Positions 9,252 to 18,021 of a stretch of 64,000 nucleotides of DNA are shown piece by piece. Within the stretch, counting starts at the first letter, position 1. Each line of letters begins with the position of its first letter. The position numbers were made by a program, and so were the translations under genes. Source of the DNA: JAKOUY01 sp037045185 (GTDB lineage: Bacteria > Actinomycetota > Acidimicrobiia > Acidimicrobiales > Ilumatobacteraceae). Where the stretch lies: contig JBAOHQ010000008.1 in NCBI GenBank assembly GCA_037045185.1, positions 783,479 to 847,478 on the forward strand, read 5' to 3'. The notes beneath the pieces were generated by a model. The model ran no database searches and had not been told where the DNA came from. It was given only the letters and a program-made list of their open reading frames with translations.

Positions 9252-9351
9252 ATCCCTGCGATCTCCTACCTGGTGCCAGACGCAGCTCCCTATCCTAGAC
9301 GGCGAGGGCCGATCACGCGCAGGCGGCAGGAATTCGGAGGACTACGCTTTC
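9252..9351. promoter_or_regulatory. Divergent promoter region between wzz-like and flippase genes
   Basis: One hundred bases separate the two divergent starts. A TATCCT/AGGATA stretch at about 9291-9296 could serve as a -10-like element in either direction, and a GGAGG ribosome-binding site at 9336-9340 precedes the flippase GTG at 9352. No convincing -35 box or operator palindrome is visible. The region should carry the main promoter of the minus-strand exopolysaccharide operon. Confidence 0.35.
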
Positions 9352-10845
9352 GTGGTGACATCGGCGGACGAGCAAGGGCCGGCGACTGCCACGTCAGCAG
9401 GCCCGGCCGCGCTGGCGGCGACATCGCTGCGCAACTCCTTCGCGTTCGGCGGGGCGCTGATCGCCTCATGGGTGCTGGTCCTCGTCGGTCGCCTCATCAT
9501 CCCCCGGGTGCTGAGCAATGCCGACTACGGCACGGTGTCGCTCCTGGAGTCCACTGCGGTGCTCGGCATCAGCGTGGTCTCGCTCGGGTTCGACACCCAC
9601 ATCCGCAAGGCCGTCACCGAGGAGCCTGCTCACGCTCGGCGAATCATGCAGCCGGTGCGGCGCATGCAGATCGGTCTCGGCGCCGTCGTCATCGCCGTCC
9701 TGGCCGCCGGGTTCCTCGTCATCGGCGAGGCGCCGCGCAAGGCACTGATCGTGGCCCTGTTCGGCATCGCCCAGCTCTCCTTGACCGTCGGCCAGAACGC
9801 CAACGCCTACCTGCACACCTTGCACCGGGTGCGTGAAACCACCATCAGCACCGTCGCCGTCAAGATCGCCTGGCTGTGCGTGCTGATCGGCGTCGCTGCC
9901 ACGGATCACCGGCTGTACGCCCTACCGGTGGCCGCGGCGGTCTCGGAGATCGCCCGAGCCCGCTACCTCGAGCGGCGGGCCACGCAGCAGTTCCAGCCGG
10001 ACCGCACCGCCCGGCTGCGCGAGGTCGTGCCGGTGCTGAAGGAATCGCTCCCGTACTACCTCAACTCGTTGAACATCACCGCCAACACGCTCGCACTCCC
10101 GGTGCTGATCGGCATGATCGCCGGCGAGGGCGACGTCGCCCTGTACGCCAGCGCCAGCATGTTGATGACGATGCCACAGATGTTCCTGCCGCTCATCGGC
10201 CCGGTGCTGGTCCCAGCACTGGTCCGCGAACGCGCCAACGGAGACGGCACCGTGTGGGTGCGCACTCGGGACCTGATGACGCTCCTGCTGCCGCTGCTCA
10301 CCGTGGTGGCAGGGGTCATCGCGATCTTCGGCGAGCTGATCATCCGCCTCGCCGTCGGCTCGCGCTACGCCGACGCAGCGGCGCCACTGGCGTTCATGGC
10401 TCTTGGGCTGCCGGCGACCTTCGGCACCGTGTTGCTCAGCACGGCCATGATCGTGGTCGGCCGCAGCTGGCAGACCACACGTATCAACTGGGTCACCATG
10501 GTGGGCCTCGTCACGACCGGGGCGTTGCTGCTGTCGCTGATCGGACGAGGCAATCCTGGCGCACCGGCCGCCGCTGGCGCACTGGTCCTCATCGTCTTCG
10601 AGTGGATCACCGTTGCCTGGATGTCCGCGGTGAGCCCCGTCGGCGTGATGACCAGGCGGTGCGCGTTCCACGTCCTGATCGCCGCCGCCGGCTGGGCGGT
10701 TGCCGAGGCCGGCCGCTGGTTCGAGGGTCAGTTACTGGTGACCAGGATCATCGCCGCCGGCCTGCTGGGTGTCGTCGCCGTCCGGGATCTTCCCCGCCTG
10801 GTCAGGACCGTCCGCGGGCTGCTCAAGCGCCCGGCCGAGGCCTGA
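9352..10845 (+). CDS. Oligosaccharide flippase (Wzx, MOP superfamily)
   Basis: The open frame begins upstream, but GTG 9352 follows a GGAGG box by 11 bases and is followed by a plausible N-terminus (VVTSADEQGPATATSA); 497 residues. The product is membrane-embedded almost throughout, with a first helix FAFGGALIASWVLVLVGRLI, then IPRVLSNADYGTVSLLESTA, a signature-like stretch of Wzx/PST flippases, and about twelve hydrophobic segments. It would move the lipid-linked repeat unit across the membrane for the Wzy-like protein. It is transcribed away from the rest of the cluster. Its last 114 bases overlap the 3' end of the convergent hydrolase gene. Confidence 0.85.
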   Translation: MVTSADEQGPATATSAGPAALAATSLRNSFAFGGALIASWVLVLVGRLIIPRVLSNADYGTVSLLESTAVLGISVVSLGFDTHIRKAVTEEPAHARRIMQPVRRMQIGLGAVVIAVLAAGFLVIGEAPRKALIVALFGIAQLSLTVGQNANAYLHTLHRVRETTISTVAVKIAWLCVLIGVAATDHRLYALPVAAAVSEIARARYLERRATQQFQPDRTARLREVVPVLKESLPYYLNSLNITANTLALPVLIGMIAGEGDVALYASASMLMTMPQMFLPLIGPVLVPALVRERANGDGTVWVRTRDLMTLLLPLLTVVAGVIAIFGELIIRLAVGSRYADAAAPLAFMALGLPATFGTVLLSTAMIVVGRSWQTTRINWVTMVGLVTTGALLLSLIGRGNPGAPAAAGALVLIVFEWITVAWMSAVSPVGVMTRRCAFHVLIAAAGWAVAEAGRWFEGQLLVTRIIAAGLLGVVAVRDLPRLVRTVRGLLKRPAEA

Positions 10846-12474
10846 GCGCTCCATCCACGAATGCAGATCGGCGAACACACGGTCACGCTGGGTCAGATCG
10901 GTCAGCACGTGTCCGAGGCCTGGGTAGGCCTGTACCTCCACGGTCGGTAGCTCTCCTAGGCGGCGCCGATGCCGACGCCAGTACCGATGGGACGCCTCCT
11001 GCTCGTCGAGCAGCAGCGCCACCGGCATGCCGCGGCGCCCGAGGCGCCGCAGCGTGCGCAGCACACGGCTCGGCGGGGAGTAATCGATCCGATACTTCAC
11101 TGCGGCCTTGTACATCAATCGCCGGCGGTCCAGGCGTTTCAGGACACGGAGCGACCGCCTGCCCGTCACACCGTCGTCGGATCGGAACAGCCAGGACCCG
11201 GCGTACAGCCCGGGCTCGATGGCGGCGATGCCGGCGACCTCCGAGTCGAACTCGGCCAGCAGTGCCGACCGGGCGGACGAGCAGAACCCGAGGACGGTCG
11301 GAGCGGTTCCGTTGACCTCGTGCCAGAACGACGCCATCTGGGCGATGGCATCGGGTTCGTTGGGTGAGTTCAGTTCGTTGTACCCCCAACCGGGCTGGCG
11401 CGGGGTGAAGCTGGAGCCGGGTTGCTCGAAGCGCAGCGTCGGCACCCCGCGGCAGGCCTCCTCCCTGGCGAACTCGATGAATCGGCGTCCGGGTTGGACG
11501 TGGGTCGGGATGATCCACCCGCCGGCGACGGCTGGTCCGTGGACCGGGTCGCAGCGAACGGCGAAGATTCGCCCGGGCCCGACACGCTCGATCGACTCGC
11601 GCAACTGGACGCCGCGGACATCGACGATGACGGTGGTGGGAAGGTCGACGTGGTCTGTGGTGTCGGCGCCGAGCGGACCGGCCCGAGCGGTGACCCAGTC
11701 GACGATCGCCGCGATGTCAGACGTCGGCGTCCTGCTCTGCTCGCTCAGCACGTACAGCCATCCGGCCACGTCGACGCTGTCGATCGATTGGACCTCGCCA
11801 CCCTCGCCGAGCAGGGCGATCGAGCCGCCGTCCCGACGGCCGGGATCGTCGAGCACCAGCACGGCGCGGGCCCGCCCCGTGGCGGGTCGCAGCGCGGCGA
11901 TCCGGTCGAGGACCGTGTTCGGGACGTCGAAGGTCCCGACGATGGTTGCGCCCGCCCCGCCGCCGGCCGCACCGGCGCCGACGCTGCCAAGCAACTTGAT
12001 CTCGCGCACGAAGCGGCGACCGTTCAGCACCGGCGCCCACAGCACCATGGTGTCCACGGCGCCAACGACCTCACTGTGCATCACCAGCAGGGAGGCAAGC
12101 CGGGTGGTGACGACGTGGACGTGGTCGAAGCCTCGTGATCGCACGGACTCCACGATTCCGGCGATCGAGGCGACCCAGCGATCGACGATGTGCTCACCGA
12201 GCATCCCCGAGCTGTGACCCGTGGCCTCCAGGTAGACCACCATCGTCGGGACGCCCTGCGCGGCCAACTGCTCGGCCAAGGGATCGACGGCGACGGCGCA
12301 CTGGCGATCCTCGGTGAACGGACCGGGAATGACGACGGCGGCGGACGTGCCCGCACGCGGGCCGCGGTACCAGGCTGCGGCCAGGGATGCCCCGCCGACG
12401 TCGAGCCACCCGGGTGACACGACGACGAGCGCGCCCGTCCGATCCTGGTGCCGGTCCCGGGTACGCCCACTCAC
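10732..12474 (-). CDS. Alpha/beta-hydrolase-fold protein, two-lobed, of the polysaccharide locus
   Basis: GTG at 12474; 580 residues. The N-terminal half resembles the exosortase/EPS-associated hydrolases: AAVVIPGPFTEDRQCAVAVD, then a switch to GVPTMVVYLEATGHSSG. The C-terminal half has a second hydrolase-like layout: VLGFCSSARSALLAEFD (nucleophile elbow with Ser in G-x-C-S-S) and PGLGHVLTDL as candidate His loop. The extreme C-terminus (EQPADGPDQAGKIPDGDDTQ) is polar and lies entirely in the overlap with the flippase gene, so the true stop may be earlier if a base is missing. Substrate unknown; acyl removal from lipid or sugar is one possibility. Confidence 0.6.
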   Translation of the reverse strand: MSGRTRDRHQDRTGALVVVSPGWLDVGGASLAAAWYRGPRAGTSAAVVIPGPFTEDRQCAVAVDPLAEQLAAQGVPTMVVYLEATGHSSGMLGEHIVDRWVASIAGIVESVRSRGFDHVHVVTTRLASLLVMHSEVVGAVDTMVLWAPVLNGRRFVREIKLLGSVGAGAAGGGAGATIVGTFDVPNTVLDRIAALRPATGRARAVLVLDDPGRRDGGSIALLGEGGEVQSIDSVDVAGWLYVLSEQSRTPTSDIAAIVDWVTARAGPLGADTTDHVDLPTTVIVDVRGVQLRESIERVGPGRIFAVRCDPVHGPAVAGGWIIPTHVQPGRRFIEFAREEACRGVPTLRFEQPGSSFTPRQPGWGYNELNSPNEPDAIAQMASFWHEVNGTAPTVLGFCSSARSALLAEFDSEVAGIAAIEPGLYAGSWLFRSDDGVTGRRSLRVLKRLDRRRLMYKAAVKYRIDYSPPSRVLRTLRRLGRRGMPVALLLDEQEASHRYWRRHRRRLGELPTVEVQAYPGLGHVLTDLTQRDRVFADLHSWMERSGLGRALEQPADGPDQAGKIPDGDDTQQAGGDDPGHQ

Positions 12475-12496
12475 AGTGGGGCGAGCCTACAAGCCC

Positions 12497-13964
12497 TCAG
12501 GCAACCGACCTGCTCATCAGGTCCGGCGACTCGGCAGCATCGATCGCGCTGGCCTCCGCACGATTGCGCACGAGGACGCGGGTGAGGACTTGTTCGACCG
12601 TGCCGAACAGGATGACCAGATCGAGCAGGAGCGACCAGTTGTCGACGTAGAAGAGGTCCATCCGGTGGTAAGCCTCGAACGACGGGTTGTCCCGGGCTTC
12701 GACCTGCCACAGCCCGGTGATACCCGGCATCACGGTCTCACGGAGACGAAGCGTCGGCGAGAACTCGTCGACCTCCTTGGGGAGCACGGGGCGCGGCCCC
12801 ACGAGGCTCATCTCGCCGCGCAACACGTTGAACAGCTGCGGCAGTTCGTCGAGGCTGGACAGGCGCAGGAAGTGGCCGATGCGGGTCACACGTGGGTCCA
12901 CGTCCATCTTGAACAGCGGGCCGTTGCGTTCGTTGGTGGCCGCCAGCTTGGCCAGCAGTGCCTCGGCGTCCACGACCATCGTGCGGAACTTGAGCACGGC
13001 GAAGTTGGATCCGTGCAGGCCGACACGCTGTTGGCGGAACAGGATCGGGCCGGGACTGTCCCGCCGGATCAGCAAGGCGACCGCAGCCATCACCGGCGCC
13101 GTCAGCACGATGAGCACCGCCGACAGGATGATGTCGAACATCCGCTTCAGCCAGCGCTGTGTCCGTCGCAGCGACGCCCGCTCGATGAACAGCACCGGCT
13201 CGTAGGCCACCGGCAGGGCGCGGACACGCCGCTGATGGAGGCTCGACTGGCCGGTGATCATCTGAACGTGGAGGCCGCGGGCATGGAAGTCACGCACCAG
13301 GAATGGCAGCTCAGGCAGCTCGAGCACGGCGGGCGTCAGCAGCACGCCCGTCAGTTCGGCCTGTCCGCCGATGCTCGACACCTCGGTGAGCTCCGCCAGC
13401 CCACAACTCGCCGATGCCGCTCGCCTCTGCCTCCTCCCGGCTGCCCAGGCATGCCGTGACGACCACGCCCGTCTCGGGGTGATCGCGAAACAGATCGACG
13501 ATCTTCCTGGCGTACCGGTCGGTGCCGACGACCACGACGTTGCGACGGTAGCGACCGCGGCGGCGCTGCACCTGCAGGATCACCCGGAAGGCGCTGCGGC
13601 CGACCATGACCACGATCAAGCCAACCGCCGCGCCAGCGACGATCTGACGCAACCTCACCCCGGTCTGCAGGACACGGTCGAGCACCACCATCGCCCCGGA
13701 CGTCAACGCCAGCGCCCGAATCGTCCGGGTCAGTTCGATCGTCCGGATCGAGTTGACCCGGCTGAGGTACAACTCCTGCGATCGCATGCACAGCACGCCG
13801 AGCGCTGCGGCGAGAAGACTGACACCGGCAAGCATCCCCCAGCCCGCCCGAGCCTGGAACGACACGGCGAGCAACACTGCCGCAAAGCCCACCGTCAGCC
13901 CGATCACGTCGGACGCGTAGAGAAGCGCCCGGAGCTGCCCGCTACTGAGTTCTTTCCGTTGCAC
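12497..13964 (-). CDS. Exopolysaccharide polyprenyl glycosylphosphotransferase (WcaJ/CpsE type), frameshifted
   Basis: Two frames join at about 13,400. The first (13,964 down) has several hydrophobic segments (ALLYASDVIGLTVGFAAVLL) and a Rossmann-like stretch (RRNVVVVGTDRYARKIVDLF). The second continues to a last helix, IILSAVLIVLTAPVMAAVAL, and the catalytic bacterial sugar transferase domain: DSPGPILFRQQRVG, LKFRTMVVDAE, RLSSLDELPQLFNVLRGEM, SLVGPRPVLP, and MPGITGLWQVEARD. This enzyme moves a sugar-1-phosphate from a nucleotide sugar to undecaprenyl phosphate and so starts repeat-unit synthesis. Joined length near 488 residues is normal for the family. The break looks like a single-base error. 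Confidence 0.88.
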
Positions 13965-14210
13965 AAGACCACCTTGCCCAGAGGTTGATCGGTCGACGCC
14001 TCGTTGAGATCACTCTCCGTAGACATCGGATGACTAGTTGTGATGACGATGTCGCGTTGCGTAGTTGCTAGTCACCGTATACGAAGAGTAGCCACATCCC
14101 GGACCAGATACAACGATCCTCGAGATCTCACGACAAAAGTCACCACGGACGCTGGGGCCGCCGTGCCGACCGGCACGGACCGGCGGTAGCGGGTCGGCTA
14201 CCTTCCTGCC
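13965..14210. promoter_or_regulatory. Divergent intergenic region with short hairpin
   Basis: About 246 bases between divergent genes. It is visibly less GC-rich than its surroundings (for example the stretch around 14,030-14,120), as expected of promoter DNA. At 14,161-14,178 there is a perfect 7-bp inverted repeat (ccgtgcc, loop gacc, ggcacgg) about 33 bases before the plus-strand ATG; it could be an operator or leader hairpin. No poly-T follows, so it is not an intrinsic terminator. No gene is visible. Confidence 0.4.
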
Positions 14211-14798
14211 ATGCGAGCCCTGGTGATCGTCGCCCACCCGGTGGCCGGCAGCTTCACCCACGCGGCCGCCGAGGCCGCGGTGACGGGCCTGCGCGCCGCC
14301 GGGCACGAGGTGGAGGTCAGCGACCTGTACGCCATCGGGTTCCGCGCCGCCATGTCCGCCGACGAGCGCCGGGCGTACCACAGCGGCCAACCGGTGCTCG
14401 ACCCGCTCGTCGCCACCCAGGTGGACCTGGTCACCTCGGCGGGCATCCTGGTCTTCGTCTACCCCACGTGGTGGAGTGGGCTTCCTGCGATCCTCAAGGG
14501 CTGGCTCGAACGTGTGATGGTCGAGAACGTCGGGTTCCGCTTCAACCGTCGGCGCAAGGTCCGCCCAGCGCTCACCAACGTCCGTCAGATCGTCGGGATC
14601 AGCACCTACGGGTCGCCGCGGCTGTACGTCTCGGCCATCAACGACAACGGCAGGCGGATCCTCACCCGGGCCCTGCGGCTCAGCACGGGCTGGCGCACCC
14701 GGCGCACCTGGCTGGCCCTGTATGCGATGGACACCACCACCGTGGAGGAGCGCACGGCGTTCCTGGAACGGATCCGCACCAGAGTGGCGGCGATGTGA
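14211..14798 (+). CDS. Flavodoxin-fold NAD(P)H oxidoreductase (quinone reductase-like)
   Basis: ATG at 14,211; 195 residues. The start MRALVIVAHPVAGSFTHAAA is the phosphate-binding loop of NQO/MdaB/KefF-like proteins, ILVFVYPTWWSGLPAILKGW is the conserved flavin-binding WW-x-G-x-P-A motif, and LERVMVENVGFRF follows. This family transfers two electrons from NAD(P)H through bound FMN or FAD to quinones. The next gene is a paralogue overlapping by four bases. No link to the polysaccharide cluster is evident. Substrate not decided. Confidence 0.8.
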   Translation: MRALVIVAHPVAGSFTHAAAEAAVTGLRAAGHEVEVSDLYAIGFRAAMSADERRAYHSGQPVLDPLVATQVDLVTSAGILVFVYPTWWSGLPAILKGWLERVMVENVGFRFNRRRKVRPALTNVRQIVGISTYGSPRLYVSAINDNGRRILTRALRLSTGWRTRRTWLALYAMDTTTVEERTAFLERIRTRVAAM

Positions 14799-15388
14799 GC
14801 CGCCGAGTCCTGGTCGTGGTGTGCCACCCGCTGCAGGACAGCTTCACCGCGGCGATGGCGGCCAGGGTGGTTGCCGGGTTGGCCGGCGCCGAGGTTCGGG
14901 TGACCGACCTGTATGCAGAGGGGTTCGAAGCGGCGATGAGTGCCGAGGAGCGCCTGACCCACCAGGACTCCCCTGACGGCAAGACGGCGATCGCCGCCCA
15001 CGCCGACGATCTGCGCTGGTGCGACACGCTGATCCTCGTCTACCCGACCTGGTGGAGCGGTCAGCCGGCGATGCTGAAGGGCTGGATCGACCGGGTCTGG
15101 GTCCAAGGCGTCGCCTGGACGATGCCCTCCGGCGCCAACCGCCTCAAGCCGCTGCTGACCAACATTCGCCGGATCGTCGCCATCACCTCCCACGGATCCT
15201 CCAAGCTGGTCAACGCCGTCGAGGGCGAATCCGGCAAGCGGGTCGTCACCCGATCGCTGCGGGTGCTGTGCCACCCGCTGACCCGCACGACGTGGATCGC
15301 CCTGTACGGCATCGACCGGCGGACCCCGGCGCAGCGGACCGCCTTCCTCGACCGCGTCGAACGGCGGATCCGCCGACTCGTTCGATAG
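14795..15388 (+). CDS. Flavodoxin-fold NAD(P)H oxidoreductase, tandem paralogue
   Basis: The GTG at 14,795 overlaps the stop of the preceding gene (GTGA); 197 residues. VLVVVCHPLQDSFTAAMAAR and LILVYPTWWSGQPAMLKGWI match the previous protein almost segment for segment, as do DLYAEGFEAAMSAEER versus DLYAIGFRAAMSADER. The pair arose by tandem duplication and probably works as a heterodimer or on related substrates. The frame stays open further upstream inside the first gene, but the coupled GTG is the sensible start. Confidence 0.8.
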   Translation: MSRRVLVVVCHPLQDSFTAAMAARVVAGLAGAEVRVTDLYAEGFEAAMSAEERLTHQDSPDGKTAIAAHADDLRWCDTLILVYPTWWSGQPAMLKGWIDRVWVQGVAWTMPSGANRLKPLLTNIRRIVAITSHGSSKLVNAVEGESGKRVVTRSLRVLCHPLTRTTWIALYGIDRRTPAQRTAFLDRVERRIRRLVR

Positions 15389-15394
15389 CAACCG

Positions 15395-16576
15395 TCAACG
15401 CCGCTCGAACACCGTGACCACCTCGACGTGGGGTGTGTTCGGGAACAGGTCGAGCACCTCGGCGCCGCAGTGCTCGAAACCGGACTCGGCCAGCAACGCG
15501 GCGTCCCGGGCCATCGCCACGGGATCGCAACTCACCAGCACCACCCGGCGGCTCGCCGCGGCAGCGACCACGCCCACCCCGGCACGGCCCAACCCGGCCC
15601 TGGCCGGATCGGCGATCACCAACGGCGCCGGAGTGGGCGTCCAGTCCTCCACCGTGGAACAGACGACGGTCGCATCTGGCCGTCCGCGCAGGTTGCGCCG
15701 GGCATCGGCGCAGGCCGAACGGGAGGACTCGACCACGATCACCGGGCCACGGGACACGCAGACGCCGAACAGGCCGACGCCGCCGTAGGCGTCCACCACC
15801 GGGCCGTCGGCCAGCGTCCCGCTCGCCCGGCGGACGGCTTCGACCAGCACGTTGGCTGCGGCGGGGCCCGATTGGAAGAACGAACCGGCTGACACGACGA
15901 GATCGGCGCTTTCGACCCGCTCGGTGATCGTGGCCCGCTGGCCGATCCCGACATCACCGGGGACGCGCCCGAACCGCGGCTGATCACGACCCCTGGCGTG
16001 GGCCAGGGCGTTGCGCTCCCCCGTCGCCGACGAGACGCGCAGCGTGATCTCGTCGGCGCCGGTGACCGCCACGTGGCCGAGCAGGTCGTCCAGCAGCGGA
16101 TGTGCGACCAGGCAGCCGTCGAGCGGAACGACGCGATGCGAGGCGCCGCTGCGCAGACCCAGACCGCCAGGCGTGACGGCGCAGCGCATCGTGGTCCGGT
16201 AGGCGAACGCGGGCACCGCAGCGCCGAGCGTGACCACGGCGCCGGGCAGGCGCGCCGTGCGCCGCAAGGCGTCGGCCACGACCTCGGCCTTCATCCTCAG
16301 TTGGGCGCCGGGATCGGCGTGTTGCCACCTGCACCCGCCACAGCCGCGCGCCAGCGCCGGGCACGGCGGCTCGATGCGGGCCGGGGACGGCGTGACGACC
16401 TCGACCAGGTCGGCCTTGGCAAAATCGCGCTTGTCAACGGTCAAGCGGACCTCGACCACCTCGCCGGGCAGCGCCCCATCGACGAACACCACCCGCCCGT
16501 CGGCCAGGCGACCCATGCCGTCACCGCCCGCCGCGACCTTGTCGATCGTGACGGTGGCCCCGATGCCCGCGGTCAC
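15395..16576 (-). CDS. TRAM-domain class I SAM-dependent RNA methyltransferase (RlmCD/TrmA family)
   Basis: GTG/ATG-type start at 16,576; 393 residues. The N-terminal TRAM fold is VTIDKVAAGGDGMGRLADGR, followed by an iron-sulfur-type cysteine set (PPCPALARGCGGCRWQH). The methyltransferase half has a G-rich SAM motif (VVDAYGGVGLFGVCVSRGPV), DPARAGLGRAG in place of the usual DPPRxG, and VLVSCDPVAMARD with the catalytic Cys. Such enzymes make 5-methyluridine in 23S rRNA or tRNA. Length is slightly short for the family. It is convergent with the oxidoreductase pair, with six bases between. Confidence 0.85.
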   Translation of the reverse strand: MTAGIGATVTIDKVAAGGDGMGRLADGRVVFVDGALPGEVVEVRLTVDKRDFAKADLVEVVTPSPARIEPPCPALARGCGGCRWQHADPGAQLRMKAEVVADALRRTARLPGAVVTLGAAVPAFAYRTTMRCAVTPGGLGLRSGASHRVVPLDGCLVAHPLLDDLLGHVAVTGADEITLRVSSATGERNALAHARGRDQPRFGRVPGDVGIGQRATITERVESADLVVSAGSFFQSGPAAANVLVEAVRRASGTLADGPVVDAYGGVGLFGVCVSRGPVIVVESSRSACADARRNLRGRPDATVVCSTVEDWTPTPAPLVIADPARAGLGRAGVGVVAAAASRRVVLVSCDPVAMARDAALLAESGFEHCGAEVLDLFPNTPHVEVVTVFERR

Positions 16577-16579
16577 GGC

Positions 16580-17371
16580 CTAGCGGGCGGGCCCGGAGCG
16601 CCGCACGGGGTGGATCCGCATCACCTCGGCCTCGTGATCCATCACCCCGCGCACCGACCGCCCAGTGGCGAACACCACCTGCTTGAGGATGGCCAGACCG
16701 GCAAGGATCAGCAGGCCGGCGGCGAGCGGGCCGAGCAACGCCTGCAGCATCCACGTCGAGCTGCTGGTCATCTCGGAGAAGACCCCACTCTCGACCGGTG
16801 AGCCGTCGGCCAGCAGGGTGCGGATCGGATCCTCCAGCACCGGGCAGGGCGCGTCGGTGTCGTTGACGCCGATCACTGCGTCACCGCCGAACTTCGGGGC
16901 CGGCTCGCGCACCCTGCTGATCAACCGGCCCTTGGAGGCGCCCACCCCCACCACGTACTCCTCGCCCAGGCGAAGGAAGCGGGTCTCCTGGACGTACAGG
17001 ACGTCGACCAACTTGCCAACGGCGTAGCCGCGCAGCGATCCCGTCCGCATCCTGGTGACCTGGAACCGCGCCGTGGTGGAGGAGTTGGCCACGAGCTTGC
17101 CCTCGAAGATCGCCGCCGCGGTGGGTGGAGCGCTGCAGCCCGCAGGCAGCGGGATCAACGGCGGCAACTTGCCCGTGCTGGCCTGGAGCGGGCGGGGCAC
17201 CTGCAACGGGACGTCACCGCTCGAGGGCATCGTGGGCAGCGGCTCGGCAGTGCCGGGTGTGGACCCCTGCGGACCACTCGATACCGCCGCCCGGGCGGGG
17301 ACCAGCAGCCCCGCCGCGACCGGGATGGCGACCGCCGCGGCGAGGGCGATCTGCACGTACCGGCGAAGCAC
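16580..17371 (-). CDS. Secreted/membrane-anchored hypothetical protein
   Basis: 263 residues. The N-terminus is a signal peptide (VQIALAAAVAIPVAAGLLVP ending ARA). A Pro/Ser-rich stretch follows, then a compact domain with CSAPPTAAAIFEGKLVAN, where two cysteines (also DAPCPVLED) may pair outside the cell. The pattern of a beta-barrel domain with RFQVTRMRTGSLRGYAVG resembles TIMP-like or OB-fold domains seen in actinobacterial surface proteins, but that is only impression. A C-terminal helix (LLGPLAAGLLILAGLAILKQ) anchors it with a short basic cytoplasmic tail. Three bases separate it from the RNA methyltransferase, so the two may be co-transcribed. Function unknown. Confidence 0.65.
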   Translation of the reverse strand: MLRRYVQIALAAAVAIPVAAGLLVPARAAVSSGPQGSTPGTAEPLPTMPSSGDVPLQVPRPLQASTGKLPPLIPLPAGCSAPPTAAAIFEGKLVANSSTTARFQVTRMRTGSLRGYAVGKLVDVLYVQETRFLRLGEEYVVGVGASKGRLISRVREPAPKFGGDAVIGVNDTDAPCPVLEDPIRTLLADGSPVESGVFSEMTSSSTWMLQALLGPLAAGLLILAGLAILKQVVFATGRSVRGVMDHEAEVMRIHPVRRSGPAR

Positions 17372-17438
17372 GGCACCACGCTAGTGAGCCTGGGTCCCGA
17401 AAACCGGGCAGCCCGATCCGGCGGCCATACTGATCGGC

Positions 17439-17549
17439 ATGGGCATGAACCCGTACCGCCGGCGAGTCACCCGCCGGTCCGACATCGTCTTCGTCATCGC
17501 CGCCGTCGCCCTGGCCGTGGGCCTCATGGCGTGGGGCTTCCTCGGCTGA
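17439..17549 (+). CDS. Small single-helix membrane protein, 36 aa
   Basis: ATG at 17,439 (a second at 17,445), stop TGA at 17,547-17,549. The product has a basic head MNPYRRRVTRRSDI and one hydrophobic helix (VFVIAAVALAVGLMAWGFLG). Very short actinobacterial membrane proteins of this build (basic N-terminus, one helix) are common and often missed. It is divergent from the preceding gene and convergent with the YraN-like gene. Confidence 0.55.
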   Translation: MGMNPYRRRVTRRSDIVFVIAAVALAVGLMAWGFLG

Positions 17550-17571
17550 CGGCTCGGCCCGGTCGACGGGG

Positions 17572-18021
17572 TCAGAACGCCGACTCGATGACGTCCACGT
17601 GGGTGCCGGTGATGGCCACGACGTCGAAGCGCACGGCGCCACGGTGCTCGCGGTGGGCGGCCAGGAACTCGGCGGCGAGGGCCCGCAGGCGGCGCTGCTT
17701 CACGGGACCCACAGCCGCCGCCGCGCCGCCGAAGCGGTCGTCGGCGCGAGCCTTGACCTCGGCGATCACCAGCGTCCGCCCATCGGTGACGATCAGGTCG
17801 ACCTCCCCGGCGGCGCCCCGCCAGTTGCGTTCGACGATCACATAGCCGAGCCGGCGGTAGGCCCCGGCGGCGAGGTCCTCACCCCACCGGCCACGGGCGA
17901 CGGCAGCGAGGTTGGCGGTTACAGCTCGGCGCGCGGCAGTTCCTCGACGTTGACGTCCTTGAACGTCAGGACCCGAACCTTGGGGACGAATCGGGTCTTG
18001 CGGTACATGTCCCACACCCAT
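17572..18021 (-). CDS. YraN-like (UPF0102) endonuclease-fold protein, start uncertain
   Basis: The family core is clear: GRWGEDLAAGAYRRLGYVIV, ERNWRGAAGEVDLIVTDGRT, LVIAEVKARADDRFGG, with the E-V-D-L-I and E-V-K residues of the restriction-endonuclease-like fold. YraN proteins normally begin only a few residues before that core, but there is no ATG, GTG or TTG there. The only in-frame starts are at 18,021 and 18,015, which means about 100 bases of overlap with the DUF2469 gene. Either a rare start is used or a base is missing near 17,920. Role in DNA metabolism is suspected for the family but not established. Confidence 0.75.
   Translation of the reverse strand: MGVGHVPQDPIRPQGSGPDVQGRQRRGTAARRAVTANLAAVARGRWGEDLAAGAYRRLGYVIVERNWRGAAGEVDLIVTDGRTLVIAEVKARADDRFGGAAAAVGPVKQRRLRALAAEFLAAHREHRGAVRFDVVAITGTHVDVIESAF

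Noticed and set aside
14161..14178. Intrinsic terminator
   Set aside because: A short hairpin with no T-run and placed just upstream of a start codon.
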